From assembly GCA_002314885.1 (NCBI GenBank), contig DCHT01000036.1, positions 11,546 to 75,545 of the forward strand: a DNA stretch of 64,000 bases, in the 5' to 3' direction. Every line of letters starts with the position of its first letter. Position 1 is the stretch's first letter. Below, piece by piece: positions 33,906-43,060 of this stretch. This DNA comes from Bacteroidales bacterium UBA1745. GTDB lineage: Bacteria > Bacteroidota > Bacteroidia > Bacteroidales > UBA932. Below the pieces are notes generated by a model. It had not been told where the DNA came from. It made no database searches and saw nothing but the letters and a program-made list of their open reading frames with translations. A program made the position numbers and the translations under genes.

Positions 33906-35786
33906 TTATTCCCAGAAGATTTCACTTGGGTTCTGGTCCTCGAGGCTGAGCGCATTGTTGTAGACGAGTTCGTCGTTAGGGAATGCGCAGAGAAGGCCCT
34001 TGCGGACTTCTTCCTGGGTCACAGGGTAGATATTGCCCTCACCGTGGGTTGCCTGGCCGTAGAACTGACTGCGATGACCGAGAGTAGTACCGCTCTCATA
34101 ATCATCCTGTTCAGGCAGGAAGAGGAAGGCGTTCGCAGGCACGGTCACGTGTGCAGAGAGCCACCTTGCTCCCATACGGTGGGTGTCGAAATATTCGTGC
34201 TCCTCGCCGCACATCTCGAAGGCCCTCTCCCAGAAGATGCGGTCGATGAGATCGTCCTTGTCACCGATGGTGGCGGCATCCCAGGCTGCAGGCTCCGCTG
34301 AAGGAACACCGTCAGCCGTAGAGTTGCGGGCACGGGCGAGGAGGATGTTCACGTAGCCGAGTGCCTCCTGACCATAGGCGTCGGACGGGGCGGAACAGAG
34401 GTTCGCACAAGCCTCAGCAGCGATGAGATAAACCTCGGCCAGGCGCATCACATAGAGGTCTGCATAGCCCGTCGTGGCGTTGTACTTAGGGTCATAGTAT
34501 TTCTTGAAATACGGCATCGCGCGTATGTTGCTGTTGAAGCAATATATGCTGTTCGCTGCCGGATAGCAGTTCTCTGTAGTCGTCTCGGTGGCCTTGTAAG
34601 TGTCGTAGATGAGGGCAGCATCCATACGCGGGTCGCCGCACTTCACATATATGTTCTCGGCCTTGCCGTCGCCCTTCACGCCGCCATAGGTCTCACACCA
34701 TTTCTGGAAGAGGAAGCGGCTCGGACGGATACGGCCATAGTTGGAAAATCTCTGAGAACCGTTGTACTGCTGAGGAAGGCTCCAGGATGCAAGCTGGTTA
34801 CCACCGGCCTCGTTGGTGTTAGGAATCACGAAGATCCTCTCACGAAGCTGGAAATCCTCCGGCTCAGCCCACTTGAAGAGGTCGGCATAGCTGTTGGCAA
34901 GCTTGTAAGGAGTGCCGTTGGTAGTGGTCTCAGGCATTACTTCCTTGGCACAGGCGAGAGACTTCTCGAAAGCATCCTTGGCCGAAGTCACGCCCATCTG
35001 GGCAAAGCCGTCGAAGACTTCGCTGTTAGGACATACCCAGAAGTTGTCACCGACTTCGGAGTGCTCCAGGAGAGTTCCGATGGTCAGATAGACGAGGGAC
35101 TTGCAGGCCGTTGCAGCGTTGCGGCAAGGACGGCCGGAACCGAGGCTTACGATAGCGTACTGCTCATCGTAGCCACGCATATTTTCCTCCGCAAAGTCGA
35201 GATCCTCCATTATCAGGGCATATATCTTATAGAAAGGCTCGCGGACACCGTATGTCTCCTCGACAGTGTGAGGGGCCGTGGTGTGGATCGGAGAATTGCC
35301 CCATCTGCGGACGATGTGGAAATAGGCCTGGGCGCGGACGAAGCGGGCCTCCGCCTCAATCTGATCCTTGTATTCCTGCTCCACCTTGCTGTCCTTGAGA
35401 TTGTCGAGGAGCAGATTGCACTTGTAGATGGTAGAATAAAGCTTTGAGAAGAAGTCGTAGTTGTACGGGTTCTTGGAGAACTGAGCCAGGTGGAGGCAGT
35501 CGATCCAACGCTTCTGACCATCGGTGAGACGGCCTGAGATGCCGCCCCAATGCACTATGACGGATGCCGGAGTGAGCCACTCGTTCATCGAACCATAACG
35601 GAAGCCGGCGCCTGCATACTGCGCGTAGCAGCCGTTCAGGTAGGTTTCAAGTGCCTCCTCGGAGCCGAAGATGTCCTCGGTGGTGTAATTCGTATTCATA
35701 TTCTCGTCCAGGAAGCCACAGGAGGCCACTGAAGCCGAGATTGCAATCGTAAGCAAGAGTCTGAATATCTTTTTCATAATCGTCAT
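33906..35786 (-). CDS. SusD/RagB-type glycan-binding lipoprotein
   Basis: A 626-residue lipoprotein (ISASVASCGFLDE, Cys at about 23). The N-terminal TEDIFGSEEALETYLNGCYAQYAG and the C-terminal LYVMRLAEVYLIAAEACA plus VNILLARARN are SusD-family hallmarks. It caps the SusC barrel encoded six bases upstream and captures oligosaccharide at the cell surface. The start may be the ATG at 35786 or the one at 35777, nine bases later. It is the only SusD in the window, although two SusC-type receptors are present. Confidence 0.95.
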   Translation of the reverse strand: MTIMKKIFRLLLTIAISASVASCGFLDENMNTNYTTEDIFGSEEALETYLNGCYAQYAGAGFRYGSMNEWLTPASVIVHWGGISGRLTDGQKRWIDCLHLAQFSKNPYNYDFFSKLYSTIYKCNLLLDNLKDSKVEQEYKDQIEAEARFVRAQAYFHIVRRWGNSPIHTTAPHTVEETYGVREPFYKIYALIMEDLDFAEENMRGYDEQYAIVSLGSGRPCRNAATACKSLVYLTIGTLLEHSEVGDNFWVCPNSEVFDGFAQMGVTSAKDAFEKSLACAKEVMPETTTNGTPYKLANSYADLFKWAEPEDFQLRERIFVIPNTNEAGGNQLASWSLPQQYNGSQRFSNYGRIRPSRFLFQKWCETYGGVKGDGKAENIYVKCGDPRMDAALIYDTYKATETTTENCYPAANSIYCFNSNIRAMPYFKKYYDPKYNATTGYADLYVMRLAEVYLIAAEACANLCSAPSDAYGQEALGYVNILLARARNSTADGVPSAEPAAWDAATIGDKDDLIDRIFWERAFEMCGEEHEYFDTHRMGARWLSAHVTVPANAFLFLPEQDDYESGTTLGHRSQFYGQATHGEGNIYPVTQEEVRKGLLCAFPNDELVYNNALSLEDQNPSEIFWE

Positions 35787-35792
35787 CTCCTT

Positions 35793-38700
35793 TTAGAATG
35801 TCAGTTTGAGGTCGATCTTGAAGGAACGGGCACCTGGATATGAGCCCATATCCGCACCACGCTTCTTTATGGAGCCGTAGCTGTTCACGTCAGGATCCCA
35901 TCCGGAATACTTGGTCCAGATGAAGAGGTTTCCGCCGGAAGCAGCTATGTTGATGTTCCTCAGAGGCGATTTCTTATTCTTGATCGGAATGTCATAAGCA
36001 AGGGAGAGGTTTGCGAGGCGCAGGTAGGAACCGTCTTCGATGTAACGGTCGCTGGCCCACTTCACGTCACTGCCGTTGAGAGCACCGAGAGCAGGATACC
36101 AAGTGTCCTGATTGTCCTCGGTCCAGGCTTCGGTAACCACTGCCTTCTGGAGGTTCTGGTTCACGGCTGAGGTGTTCGTGTCGATCATCTTGTTGACATT
36201 GTAGATGTCGTTGCCGTATGAGCCGACGAAGTTCGCGGTGAGGGAAATGTTCTTGTAGCGGAACGAGGTGTTGAAACCGTAGGTGAAGTCCGGATTAGGG
36301 TCGCCTATGATGCAGCGATCCTTCTCGGTGATATAGCCGTCGCCGTCCACATCGATGTAGTTGACCGCACCTGGGCCGCGATAGCTGCCGTCGGAGTCGG
36401 AGTAAGGCACGCCTGTCTCTCCAGGCTTCACAAGGCCGTCGGTAGGAATACCATAGAAGAGCGCCATAGGCTGGCCTTCCACGAAGATGTTGAGGGCGGA
36501 GCGGAGCACGGTACCGCTGCCGATCTGGTCGCCGAGGAAGTACGCGACATACCTGCGGTCGCCCGGAGCGATGTATATCCAGTCGTTCTCCGTGCCCTCA
36601 GGGTTGATGGACACGATCTTGTTGCGGTTCATAGAAATGTTGCCGCCGAGGGTCCATTCTATGTTCTTGGTCTTCACGGGAACTGCCGAGAGGGTGAACT
36701 CGAGACCCTTATTGAGGATGGAACCCATATTCACATACGGACTCGCGAGACCTGAGGAACCTGCGAGGGTCTTGGTCTGGAGGAGGTCCTTCGTGAGCTT
36801 GTAGTAGGCATCCACGTTGAGGGTGAGACGGCCCTTGAACATTCCGAAATCGAGACCGAGGTTGGTCTGTTCAGTAGTCTCCCACTTGAGGTCTGCGTTC
36901 GGCAGGTTGTTGCTGGTGGTCGTGAGAACCTTCTGGGAGGAGCTGCCGTGGTCCGGATAATACGAGGTCGTATAGTTATAAATGGTCGCGTATGAACTAA
37001 CGGCCTGGTTACCTACCTGGCCCCAGCCCACGCGGAACTTCGCCATTGAGATTGCCGGTACGTTGAACCAAGGCTCCTGGTTGAGTCTCCAGGCGAACGC
37101 GAAGGATGGGAACACGCCCCAGCGGTTGCCCTTTGCGAACTTGCTGGAACCGTCGGCGCGCACCGTGGCGGTAAGGACATAGCGGTCATTGTAGTTATAG
37201 CTGCCGCGCAGATAGTAGGACATAAGGGAGTAGGAGTCTTCCTTATATGTGAAATATGTGTATGCAGCGGCGTTGATGGCCTTGTCCTTTGCCTTCCATT
37301 CGTCAATGTTGGCGCCCTCGGTGGTCTGCACGTTGGTGCTGCTCATCGACATTGACATACCGAGAGTGGCCTGCACGGTGTGGACCTTCTTGAAGCGCTT
37401 CCACACTGAGAGGAAGTTGTCGAAGTTCCAGGCGAGACGGTCGACGTGGCTGATGGCAGCGGTGGAACCGGTGGAATCGGAAGTGAGGAGACGAGACTTG
37501 AATTTCGACTGCTCAGTGACGCGGAAGTCCCCGCCGAAGGTGCTCTTGAAGGACAGCCAAGGGAGTATCTTGACCTGGGCATAGACGCTCGGGTTCACAC
37601 GATATTCGACCTTGTTGTTCACGAAGCCCTGGAGCCAGCGGTTAGGGCCGTACTGACGGCTCTCGTCGTCGCCCCAGTCGATTACGTCTCCGTCTTCGTC
37701 AGCCGACAGTATTTCCCTGTAAGGAGGGCAGGTCAGCATCGAGCGCATCAATGAAGTTGCGGCGGTAAGCTTGCCGGTAGAGGCACCCTGGGTAAGTTCG
37801 GAGTCGAGGTAGGACATCGAAGTCTTGGTGCCCAGGGTCACCCTCTTGCCGAAGTTGCGCTCGAGGTTGAGACGCACGGTGAAGTTCTGGAAACCAGTCT
37901 GCTTGATGATACCCTTCGTGTTGTTGTAGCCTATTGAGAAGAGGTAGTTCGTCATCTTAGGCTGACCGGAGATGGACATATAGTAACGCTGGGTGAGAGC
38001 GTTTCGCATCAGATAGTCCTGCCAGTTGACCGGTTCATAGCGGTCGTAGAAGGTGTCGGAACGCATAGTGTTGAGTCGCATCTTTGCGTTGTCGGCAAGG
38101 GTAGGGTTGTAGGACTTGACAATGGCGTTCTCCGTCATATAGCGCATAAAGTCGCCATATTCATCGAAGTTCATCATCGCCTGCTGCTTGTAAGGAGTAT
38201 TCAGGTCGAAGCCTACGGATGCAGTGATCACCGGCTTGTCCTTGTTGGCCCTCTTGGTGGTGATGAGCACGACGCCATTGGCACCCTGGGAACCATAGAT
38301 TGCGGTTGCAGATGCGTCCTTGAGGATTTCGATGGAGGCAATGTCCAGAGGATTGAGACCCATAAGGCCGTTGGTGGACTCGTCAGACTGCTGGTTGTCC
38401 TCACCGAGTCTGGAGCTCATAAGGGTGGTCGAGCCGCTGGTATTCATCACGATTCCGTCGACCACATAGAGAGGCTCGGAAGAACCGTTGAAGGAGCTGG
38501 CACCGCGGATGAGGATCGAAACGCCTGCGTCCGGGGCGGCGCTGTTGCTGGTTACCTGTACGCCGGCGGCACGGCCCTGGAGGAGCTGATTCACAGCTGC
38601 GCTCTGGCCAGCCTCGGTATCCTCGAGCTTGATGGACGTCACGGAACCGGTGAGGTCGCTGCGGCGCATAGAACCGTAACCCACGACCACTGCCTCGTCG

Positions 38701-39008
38701 AGGGCCTGTGAGTCATCGGCAAGCACGAAGTCTATGATTGCTCGACCGTCGTAATCCACGGTCTGGCTGGCATAGCTAAGGCAAGTTACTGTAATGGAAG
38801 CCTTATTGTTCTTAGGCATCGTGAATGTGAGGGTATAGTTACCATCCACATCGGAGATGGCACCTGTAGTGGTACCGTCCAACATTACGGCCGCACCGAC
38901 AACGGGCTCGCCGGCAGCGTCGGAAACCATACCTTTGATCGTTACCTTTTCCTGGGCAAAAGCCACCGCAGATACGAGCAGAACGAGTATAAAAAGTAAT
39001 TTCTTCAT
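35793..39008 (-). CDS. SusC/RagA-type TonB-dependent receptor
   Basis: A 1071-residue outer-membrane receptor with a signal peptide (MKKLLFILVLLVSAVAFAQ). The carboxypeptidase-regulatory-like domain lies at about 22-105 (VSDAAGEPVVGAAVMLDGT, the typical G-x-P-x-x-G-A-x-V). A plug domain at about 115-240 includes LLQGRAAGVQV and LYVVDGIVMN. A 22-strand barrel ends in RSFKIDLKLTF. It imports oligosaccharides with TonB energy. It pairs with the SusD six bases downstream and follows a second, shorter SusC-type receptor 12 bases upstream. Confidence 0.96.
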   Translation of the reverse strand: MKKLLFILVLLVSAVAFAQEKVTIKGMVSDAAGEPVVGAAVMLDGTTTGAISDVDGNYTLTFTMPKNNKASITVTCLSYASQTVDYDGRAIIDFVLADDSQALDEAVVVGYGSMRRSDLTGSVTSIKLEDTEAGQSAAVNQLLQGRAAGVQVTSNSAAPDAGVSILIRGASSFNGSSEPLYVVDGIVMNTSGSTTLMSSRLGEDNQQSDESTNGLMGLNPLDIASIEILKDASATAIYGSQGANGVVLITTKRANKDKPVITASVGFDLNTPYKQQAMMNFDEYGDFMRYMTENAIVKSYNPTLADNAKMRLNTMRSDTFYDRYEPVNWQDYLMRNALTQRYYMSISGQPKMTNYLFSIGYNNTKGIIKQTGFQNFTVRLNLERNFGKRVTLGTKTSMSYLDSELTQGASTGKLTAATSLMRSMLTCPPYREILSADEDGDVIDWGDDESRQYGPNRWLQGFVNNKVEYRVNPSVYAQVKILPWLSFKSTFGGDFRVTEQSKFKSRLLTSDSTGSTAAISHVDRLAWNFDNFLSVWKRFKKVHTVQATLGMSMSMSSTNVQTTEGANIDEWKAKDKAINAAAYTYFTYKEDSYSLMSYYLRGSYNYNDRYVLTATVRADGSSKFAKGNRWGVFPSFAFAWRLNQEPWFNVPAISMAKFRVGWGQVGNQAVSSYATIYNYTTSYYPDHGSSSQKVLTTTSNNLPNADLKWETTEQTNLGLDFGMFKGRLTLNVDAYYKLTKDLLQTKTLAGSSGLASPYVNMGSILNKGLEFTLSAVPVKTKNIEWTLGGNISMNRNKIVSINPEGTENDWIYIAPGDRRYVAYFLGDQIGSGTVLRSALNIFVEGQPMALFYGIPTDGLVKPGETGVPYSDSDGSYRGPGAVNYIDVDGDGYITEKDRCIIGDPNPDFTYGFNTSFRYKNISLTANFVGSYGNDIYNVNKMIDTNTSAVNQNLQKAVVTEAWTEDNQDTWYPALGALNGSDVKWASDRYIEDGSYLRLANLSLAYDIPIKNKKSPLRNINIAASGGNLFIWTKYSGWDPDVNSYGSIKKRGADMGSYPGARSFKIDLKLTF

Positions 39009-39020
39009 TTTCCTACTGCT

Positions 39021-41498
39021 TTAAAAGATGGCACTTACACCCACTACGAAGCTCCTGACCATAGGATAGGAACCGTAGTCCACACCCTGGGAGAGAGCGG
39101 AATTGCCGAAGCAGTTCACGTCCGGATTCCAACCGCTGTAGCGGGAGATGGTAAAGAGATTCGTTGCTGTGGCGTTCACACTGAGCTTCTTGACCACATT
39201 TGTCTTGAGAGGGATCTGGTAGCTCAGGGAAAGTCTCGACAACCTCAGGTAGTCACCCTTCTCCACATACTTGGAAGAGAGTTTGGTGCGGCCTTCGGCG
39301 ATGAGCTTGTTCAAATTGGCGATGTTGTGGCCGGCAGCGCCGTCGGCAGCCAGGTCGACGGTGAAACCGGCAACGCTGAGGGTGGTTCCGAATGCACCGC
39401 AGAACTTAGGCAGGGTGCTGCCCAGCACCTTCTTGTCCGCATCGCTGATGTTTCCGTCGCCGTTGAGGTCACAGATGTCGCCGTTCTCGTCATTGACATA
39501 GCCGTAGAGAGAACTGATGCTGCTGCCCAGAGGGTTGACATTCACATATATGTTCTTGCCTATGTTGCGTCCGGCGATGTCGTCGTAGCTGATTGAAGTG
39601 ACGCGGTTCACATTGAAGGCCGCATTCGCATAGACATTCCACTTGAGCTTGGAAGTCTTTATGATATCCGCATCAAGGTCGAATTCGAAGCCGGCATTGG
39701 AAAGAGTTCCGACTGAGCAATACTCGACGGCACCCTTTGGAGCCCAAGTATGGTAGCTGCCGAGGATCTTGCTGAAGTTCCAGATTTCGAAGGAATCGCG
39801 GGTCTGCTTGTCATAGTATTTGGCCGCAAAACGTATCCTGTCGAGCAAGGCAAGCTCAACGCCCACGTTCCACTCGCTGCTGCGCAGGCGGTTGAGGCCG
39901 TCATAGTAGACCTCGGTGCCTCTGTCCACGGTCGGATATTCACGCAGGTAGTTGCCGAGCATTTCGTATGGCACATAGTCCTCGTGGCCCGCGATGCCGT
40001 AGCCGGCCTTCAGCTTGAGACCGGTGACGACCTCGTTGGATGCGAGAGCCAGCTTGCGGAGGTCAAGATATGCGTCCACCGCCGGATAGCTCATAGGCTG
40101 TTTGCCATACTTGAGGGAGAAATCCGCCCTGTAGGATGCGTTGAGGCCTGCTATGCCATCATAGTCGTATGAAAGGGTGGCGTATGTGCCGACGATGTTG
40201 TAATCGCGGGTAAATTTGTAAGGCACTGCACGGCTGGATGATGAGGACAGGCCACGTGCCCTCAGATACATCAGTTCGAAGGTGGTGCCGTTCATAACGC
40301 CGAATTTGTTCTTGCTGCCTATGGCCTCGGCCACGAGCTGGGCGCTGACGCGATGCTTGGTGGCGATGTAGCGCTGGAAGTTCAGATCCATACGGGCGTT
40401 ATAGTTGAAAAGCGTGGAGGACATTATGGACGCAGCGCCTTTGTTGGCTGCGCCGAAGGATGTGCCCTCTCCGTACCAGATTCGGCGGGTATTGCTCTGG
40501 AAATCCTCACCGAAAGATGCCTTCAGGGAGAGACCAGGCATAAAGTTAACTGTCAGATAAACCGATGAGACGGCCCTGTAATCCTCCACGTCGTCGTCAT
40601 AGTCCTTTTCCCACCCCTCGAGGGTATCGCCAGTGAAGCGGTTTGGATAACGGGAAACGATCATCGTGGAAGGACGGCCGAGGTATGCTACGCCTGCAGC
40701 GTTGTGCTGGACGCCTGCGGACACGGTAGAGTTGAGGCCGAACCAGATGAATGAATTCGTCTTGGTCTCGAAGTTCACGTTCAGTCCGCCGTATGTCTCG
40801 CCTGTGTTCTTGACCACGCCGAAACCGTTGCGGAGATAACCTGAGATGTTGTAGGCCGTGCCCTCGCTGGACCCGCTTACGCCCACACTGTGATTGTGGC
40901 TGAAGCCCGGGCGGAGAGCCGAGCCGTAGCGGTTGGCCACTTCCGTGATGAGGTTGGAGTCCCACCTGATGGCAAACTTGCCTTCCTGAGGAAGTTTGGT
41001 GTTGACGAGTATTACACCGTTTGCGCCCTGCGTTCCGTAGATTGCGGTAGCGGCGACATCCTTGAGAACCTCTATGCTTTCGATGTCATAGGCGCCGAGG
41101 AAAGAGAGTCCGTTGAGAGCCGATGAGTAGCTCAGTTCGGAATAATTAGGAAGTTCGTCTCCCTTGGTGGTGTATCCTCCCTTCTGCCAGAAGGCGTTGA
41201 GGTTCTGGCTGAGGCCGTTGGTGAGTATCACGCCGTTGACCACCCACAGAGGCTGGCCGTCTCCGTGAAGGGTGTTCAGACCGCGGATGTTGGTGTTTAC
41301 CGCTCCGTTGGGACTGCCGTCGACAGCTGAGACGCGCACACCGGAAACCTGTCCCTGCAGGAGCGTGGCCGGAGTCTTGGAAACGGCCTTGGCCAATTCC
41401 AGGGTATCTACGACGATATCCTGTGCTGCTGCGCTGGCTGACACTGCCCAGATGAGGCAGGCGAGCGCTGATATGAATGCTTTATTTTTCATAGACAA
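39021..41498 (-). CDS. Short SusC-type TonB-dependent receptor without own SusD
   Basis: An 825-residue receptor with a signal peptide (ACLIWAVSASAAAQ). It has a plug (LLQGQVSGVRVSAVDGSPNGAVNTNIRG, LWVVNGVILTNG, VLKDVAATAIYGTQGANG) and a barrel ending in RSFVVGVSAIF. It lacks the N-terminal carboxypeptidase-like extension of normal SusC and is about 250 residues shorter. No SusD follows; a BACON lipoprotein precedes it with a 17-base overlap and may take the SusD role. The other receptor starts 12 bases downstream. Confidence 0.92.
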   Translation of the reverse strand: MSMKNKAFISALACLIWAVSASAAAQDIVVDTLELAKAVSKTPATLLQGQVSGVRVSAVDGSPNGAVNTNIRGLNTLHGDGQPLWVVNGVILTNGLSQNLNAFWQKGGYTTKGDELPNYSELSYSSALNGLSFLGAYDIESIEVLKDVAATAIYGTQGANGVILVNTKLPQEGKFAIRWDSNLITEVANRYGSALRPGFSHNHSVGVSGSSEGTAYNISGYLRNGFGVVKNTGETYGGLNVNFETKTNSFIWFGLNSTVSAGVQHNAAGVAYLGRPSTMIVSRYPNRFTGDTLEGWEKDYDDDVEDYRAVSSVYLTVNFMPGLSLKASFGEDFQSNTRRIWYGEGTSFGAANKGAASIMSSTLFNYNARMDLNFQRYIATKHRVSAQLVAEAIGSKNKFGVMNGTTFELMYLRARGLSSSSSRAVPYKFTRDYNIVGTYATLSYDYDGIAGLNASYRADFSLKYGKQPMSYPAVDAYLDLRKLALASNEVVTGLKLKAGYGIAGHEDYVPYEMLGNYLREYPTVDRGTEVYYDGLNRLRSSEWNVGVELALLDRIRFAAKYYDKQTRDSFEIWNFSKILGSYHTWAPKGAVEYCSVGTLSNAGFEFDLDADIIKTSKLKWNVYANAAFNVNRVTSISYDDIAGRNIGKNIYVNVNPLGSSISSLYGYVNDENGDICDLNGDGNISDADKKVLGSTLPKFCGAFGTTLSVAGFTVDLAADGAAGHNIANLNKLIAEGRTKLSSKYVEKGDYLRLSRLSLSYQIPLKTNVVKKLSVNATATNLFTISRYSGWNPDVNCFGNSALSQGVDYGSYPMVRSFVVGVSAIF

Positions 41499-43038
41499 GA
41501 CAGATATCCTTGATACTTATTACCCTATATGTTTCCTCGAGGTTGAGACGATATCTCGCTCCAGCTTCAGTGTCCGTGAATTCGTGGACGTGCATATCGT
41601 TGATGTCCTGAGTGATCGGGGTGGTCTTCTTCGTGACGGTATATTCGCCGCCTGCAATGACGCGTGAACCGTCTTCGGTGCGGATGGTATACGGAGTCTG
41701 CGCACGGCAGGAGGCCTCGTAGTACAGCTTGGTCAGGCGGTAACCTTCAATTCCAGGGAAGAGGACGAAGTCATCGGCCATCTTGCCCACGCAGAAGCAG
41801 AACGCACCCGGCGAATAGTAGGCTCCGCAGTCCTTTCCGAGGACGGAGAACACGAAGCCGCCGTTCTTGGTGACGCAGTCCGTGGTATCTTTCGCATACA
41901 GGCCTGAAGTGTAGTTGTATGGGAAGTAGCTAGGCTCAGAGAACTGATTGGATACTACGGTATATGGCTTGTAGGATTTATCGTCGTCTTCGTTGACGCC
42001 GTCCCACACATATTCAGGATTATATCGTCCGAAATTGAGGTATATGCATCCGTGCTGGCTGAAGTCCACGACTATGTCTTCCATACCTTCGCGGCGGATG
42101 GTGATCTTTGCGTGCTTCATTCCGGCCTCCGGGTCAGCACCGTGGTCGGCCTGGAAATAGAAGCCGCTGTAGCAGGTCTTTCCCGCAGCCGGAGTGATGG
42201 TCGCATTCTCGAATGTGCATTCTGTGAGTTCCGCGGTCCAAGGGCCGTTGGAACGCAGCGGAATGAATACCTCTTGCTGATATGGGATGATCTCTGAAGG
42301 CACCTCTTCGCTCAGATAGAAGAAGCGCTCGCTCTGGGTCTGGACATATTCGATCCTGCGAGGCTCGCAGCCTTCCGCTGTTGCGACGAGGGTTGCAAAG
42401 CGGGCGAGTTCATCATCCTCGTTGGCCGGGAAGCTCAGGCACACGGCCTGGGTATCGTCGCCTTCCTGATTGGAAATGACAGGCACGACCGTAGATTCCG
42501 CAGCATCGACACTGAGTTTCCACTTGGTGTTGGAGCGTACTACTACATAGCATTCCTGACCATTGGCGCTGACACCGGTAGGGTCGTCTTTGGCGACGAG
42601 CTCCAGTGACGGCTCAAAGGCCTGCTGTGTAACCGGAACTATGCGTCGCTCTCCCAGTTCCGCACACGCGAAAATCAAGTCTGCACGACGCGCTTCCTTG
42701 CCCTTGTAGCGATCGAATGTGAGCACAAGCTCAACGACGTCTGCGATGCCGCTGACATTGATGTGCTCAATGACAGAAGGCTTGATCCAGTCTCCTCCAT
42801 CTGCAGTTTCTACGGATACAGTCCACGACCTGGTGGCCGTTACCATAATGGTATCGGTCAGGACCACAGTCTGATTTTCCGCGAACGGATCAGCGGAAGT
42901 GACATTGTCTGCTTCCACAGCAATCGCATCTTTGTCAGTCTGCAGGTCGGCAGGCGCCGCGACCGTTTCCTTGAGGGAACAGGACAGCGTGCAGCCGAGA
43001 GCAGCCAGGACGGCAATTGCTTCAGATAGTCTGTTCAT
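41482..43038 (-). CDS. BACON-domain lipoprotein, candidate surface glycan-binding protein
   Basis: A 518-residue lipoprotein (LAALGCTLSC). Two or more BACON-like Ig domains are visible (RSWTVSVETADGGDWIKPS ... RRIVPVTQQA; NTKWKLSVDAAES ... RRIEYVQTQ). A C-terminal beta-rich domain rich in Tyr/Phe follows (YKPYTVVSNQFSEPSYFPYNYTSG), similar in style to the C-terminal part of the frameshifted BACON gene. It sits between the glycosidase and the SusC-type receptor, as surface glycan-binding proteins often do. Confidence 0.8.
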   Translation of the reverse strand: MNRLSEAIAVLAALGCTLSCSLKETVAAPADLQTDKDAIAVEADNVTSADPFAENQTVVLTDTIMVTATRSWTVSVETADGGDWIKPSVIEHINVSGIADVVELVLTFDRYKGKEARRADLIFACAELGERRIVPVTQQAFEPSLELVAKDDPTGVSANGQECYVVVRSNTKWKLSVDAAESTVVPVISNQEGDDTQAVCLSFPANEDDELARFATLVATAEGCEPRRIEYVQTQSERFFYLSEEVPSEIIPYQQEVFIPLRSNGPWTAELTECTFENATITPAAGKTCYSGFYFQADHGADPEAGMKHAKITIRREGMEDIVVDFSQHGCIYLNFGRYNPEYVWDGVNEDDDKSYKPYTVVSNQFSEPSYFPYNYTSGLYAKDTTDCVTKNGGFVFSVLGKDCGAYYSPGAFCFCVGKMADDFVLFPGIEGYRLTKLYYEASCRAQTPYTIRTEDGSRVIAGGEYTVTKKTTPITQDINDMHVHEFTDTEAGARYRLNLEETYRVISIKDICLVYEK

Positions 43039-43060
43039 ATCAGTGTATATTAATCAGTTG

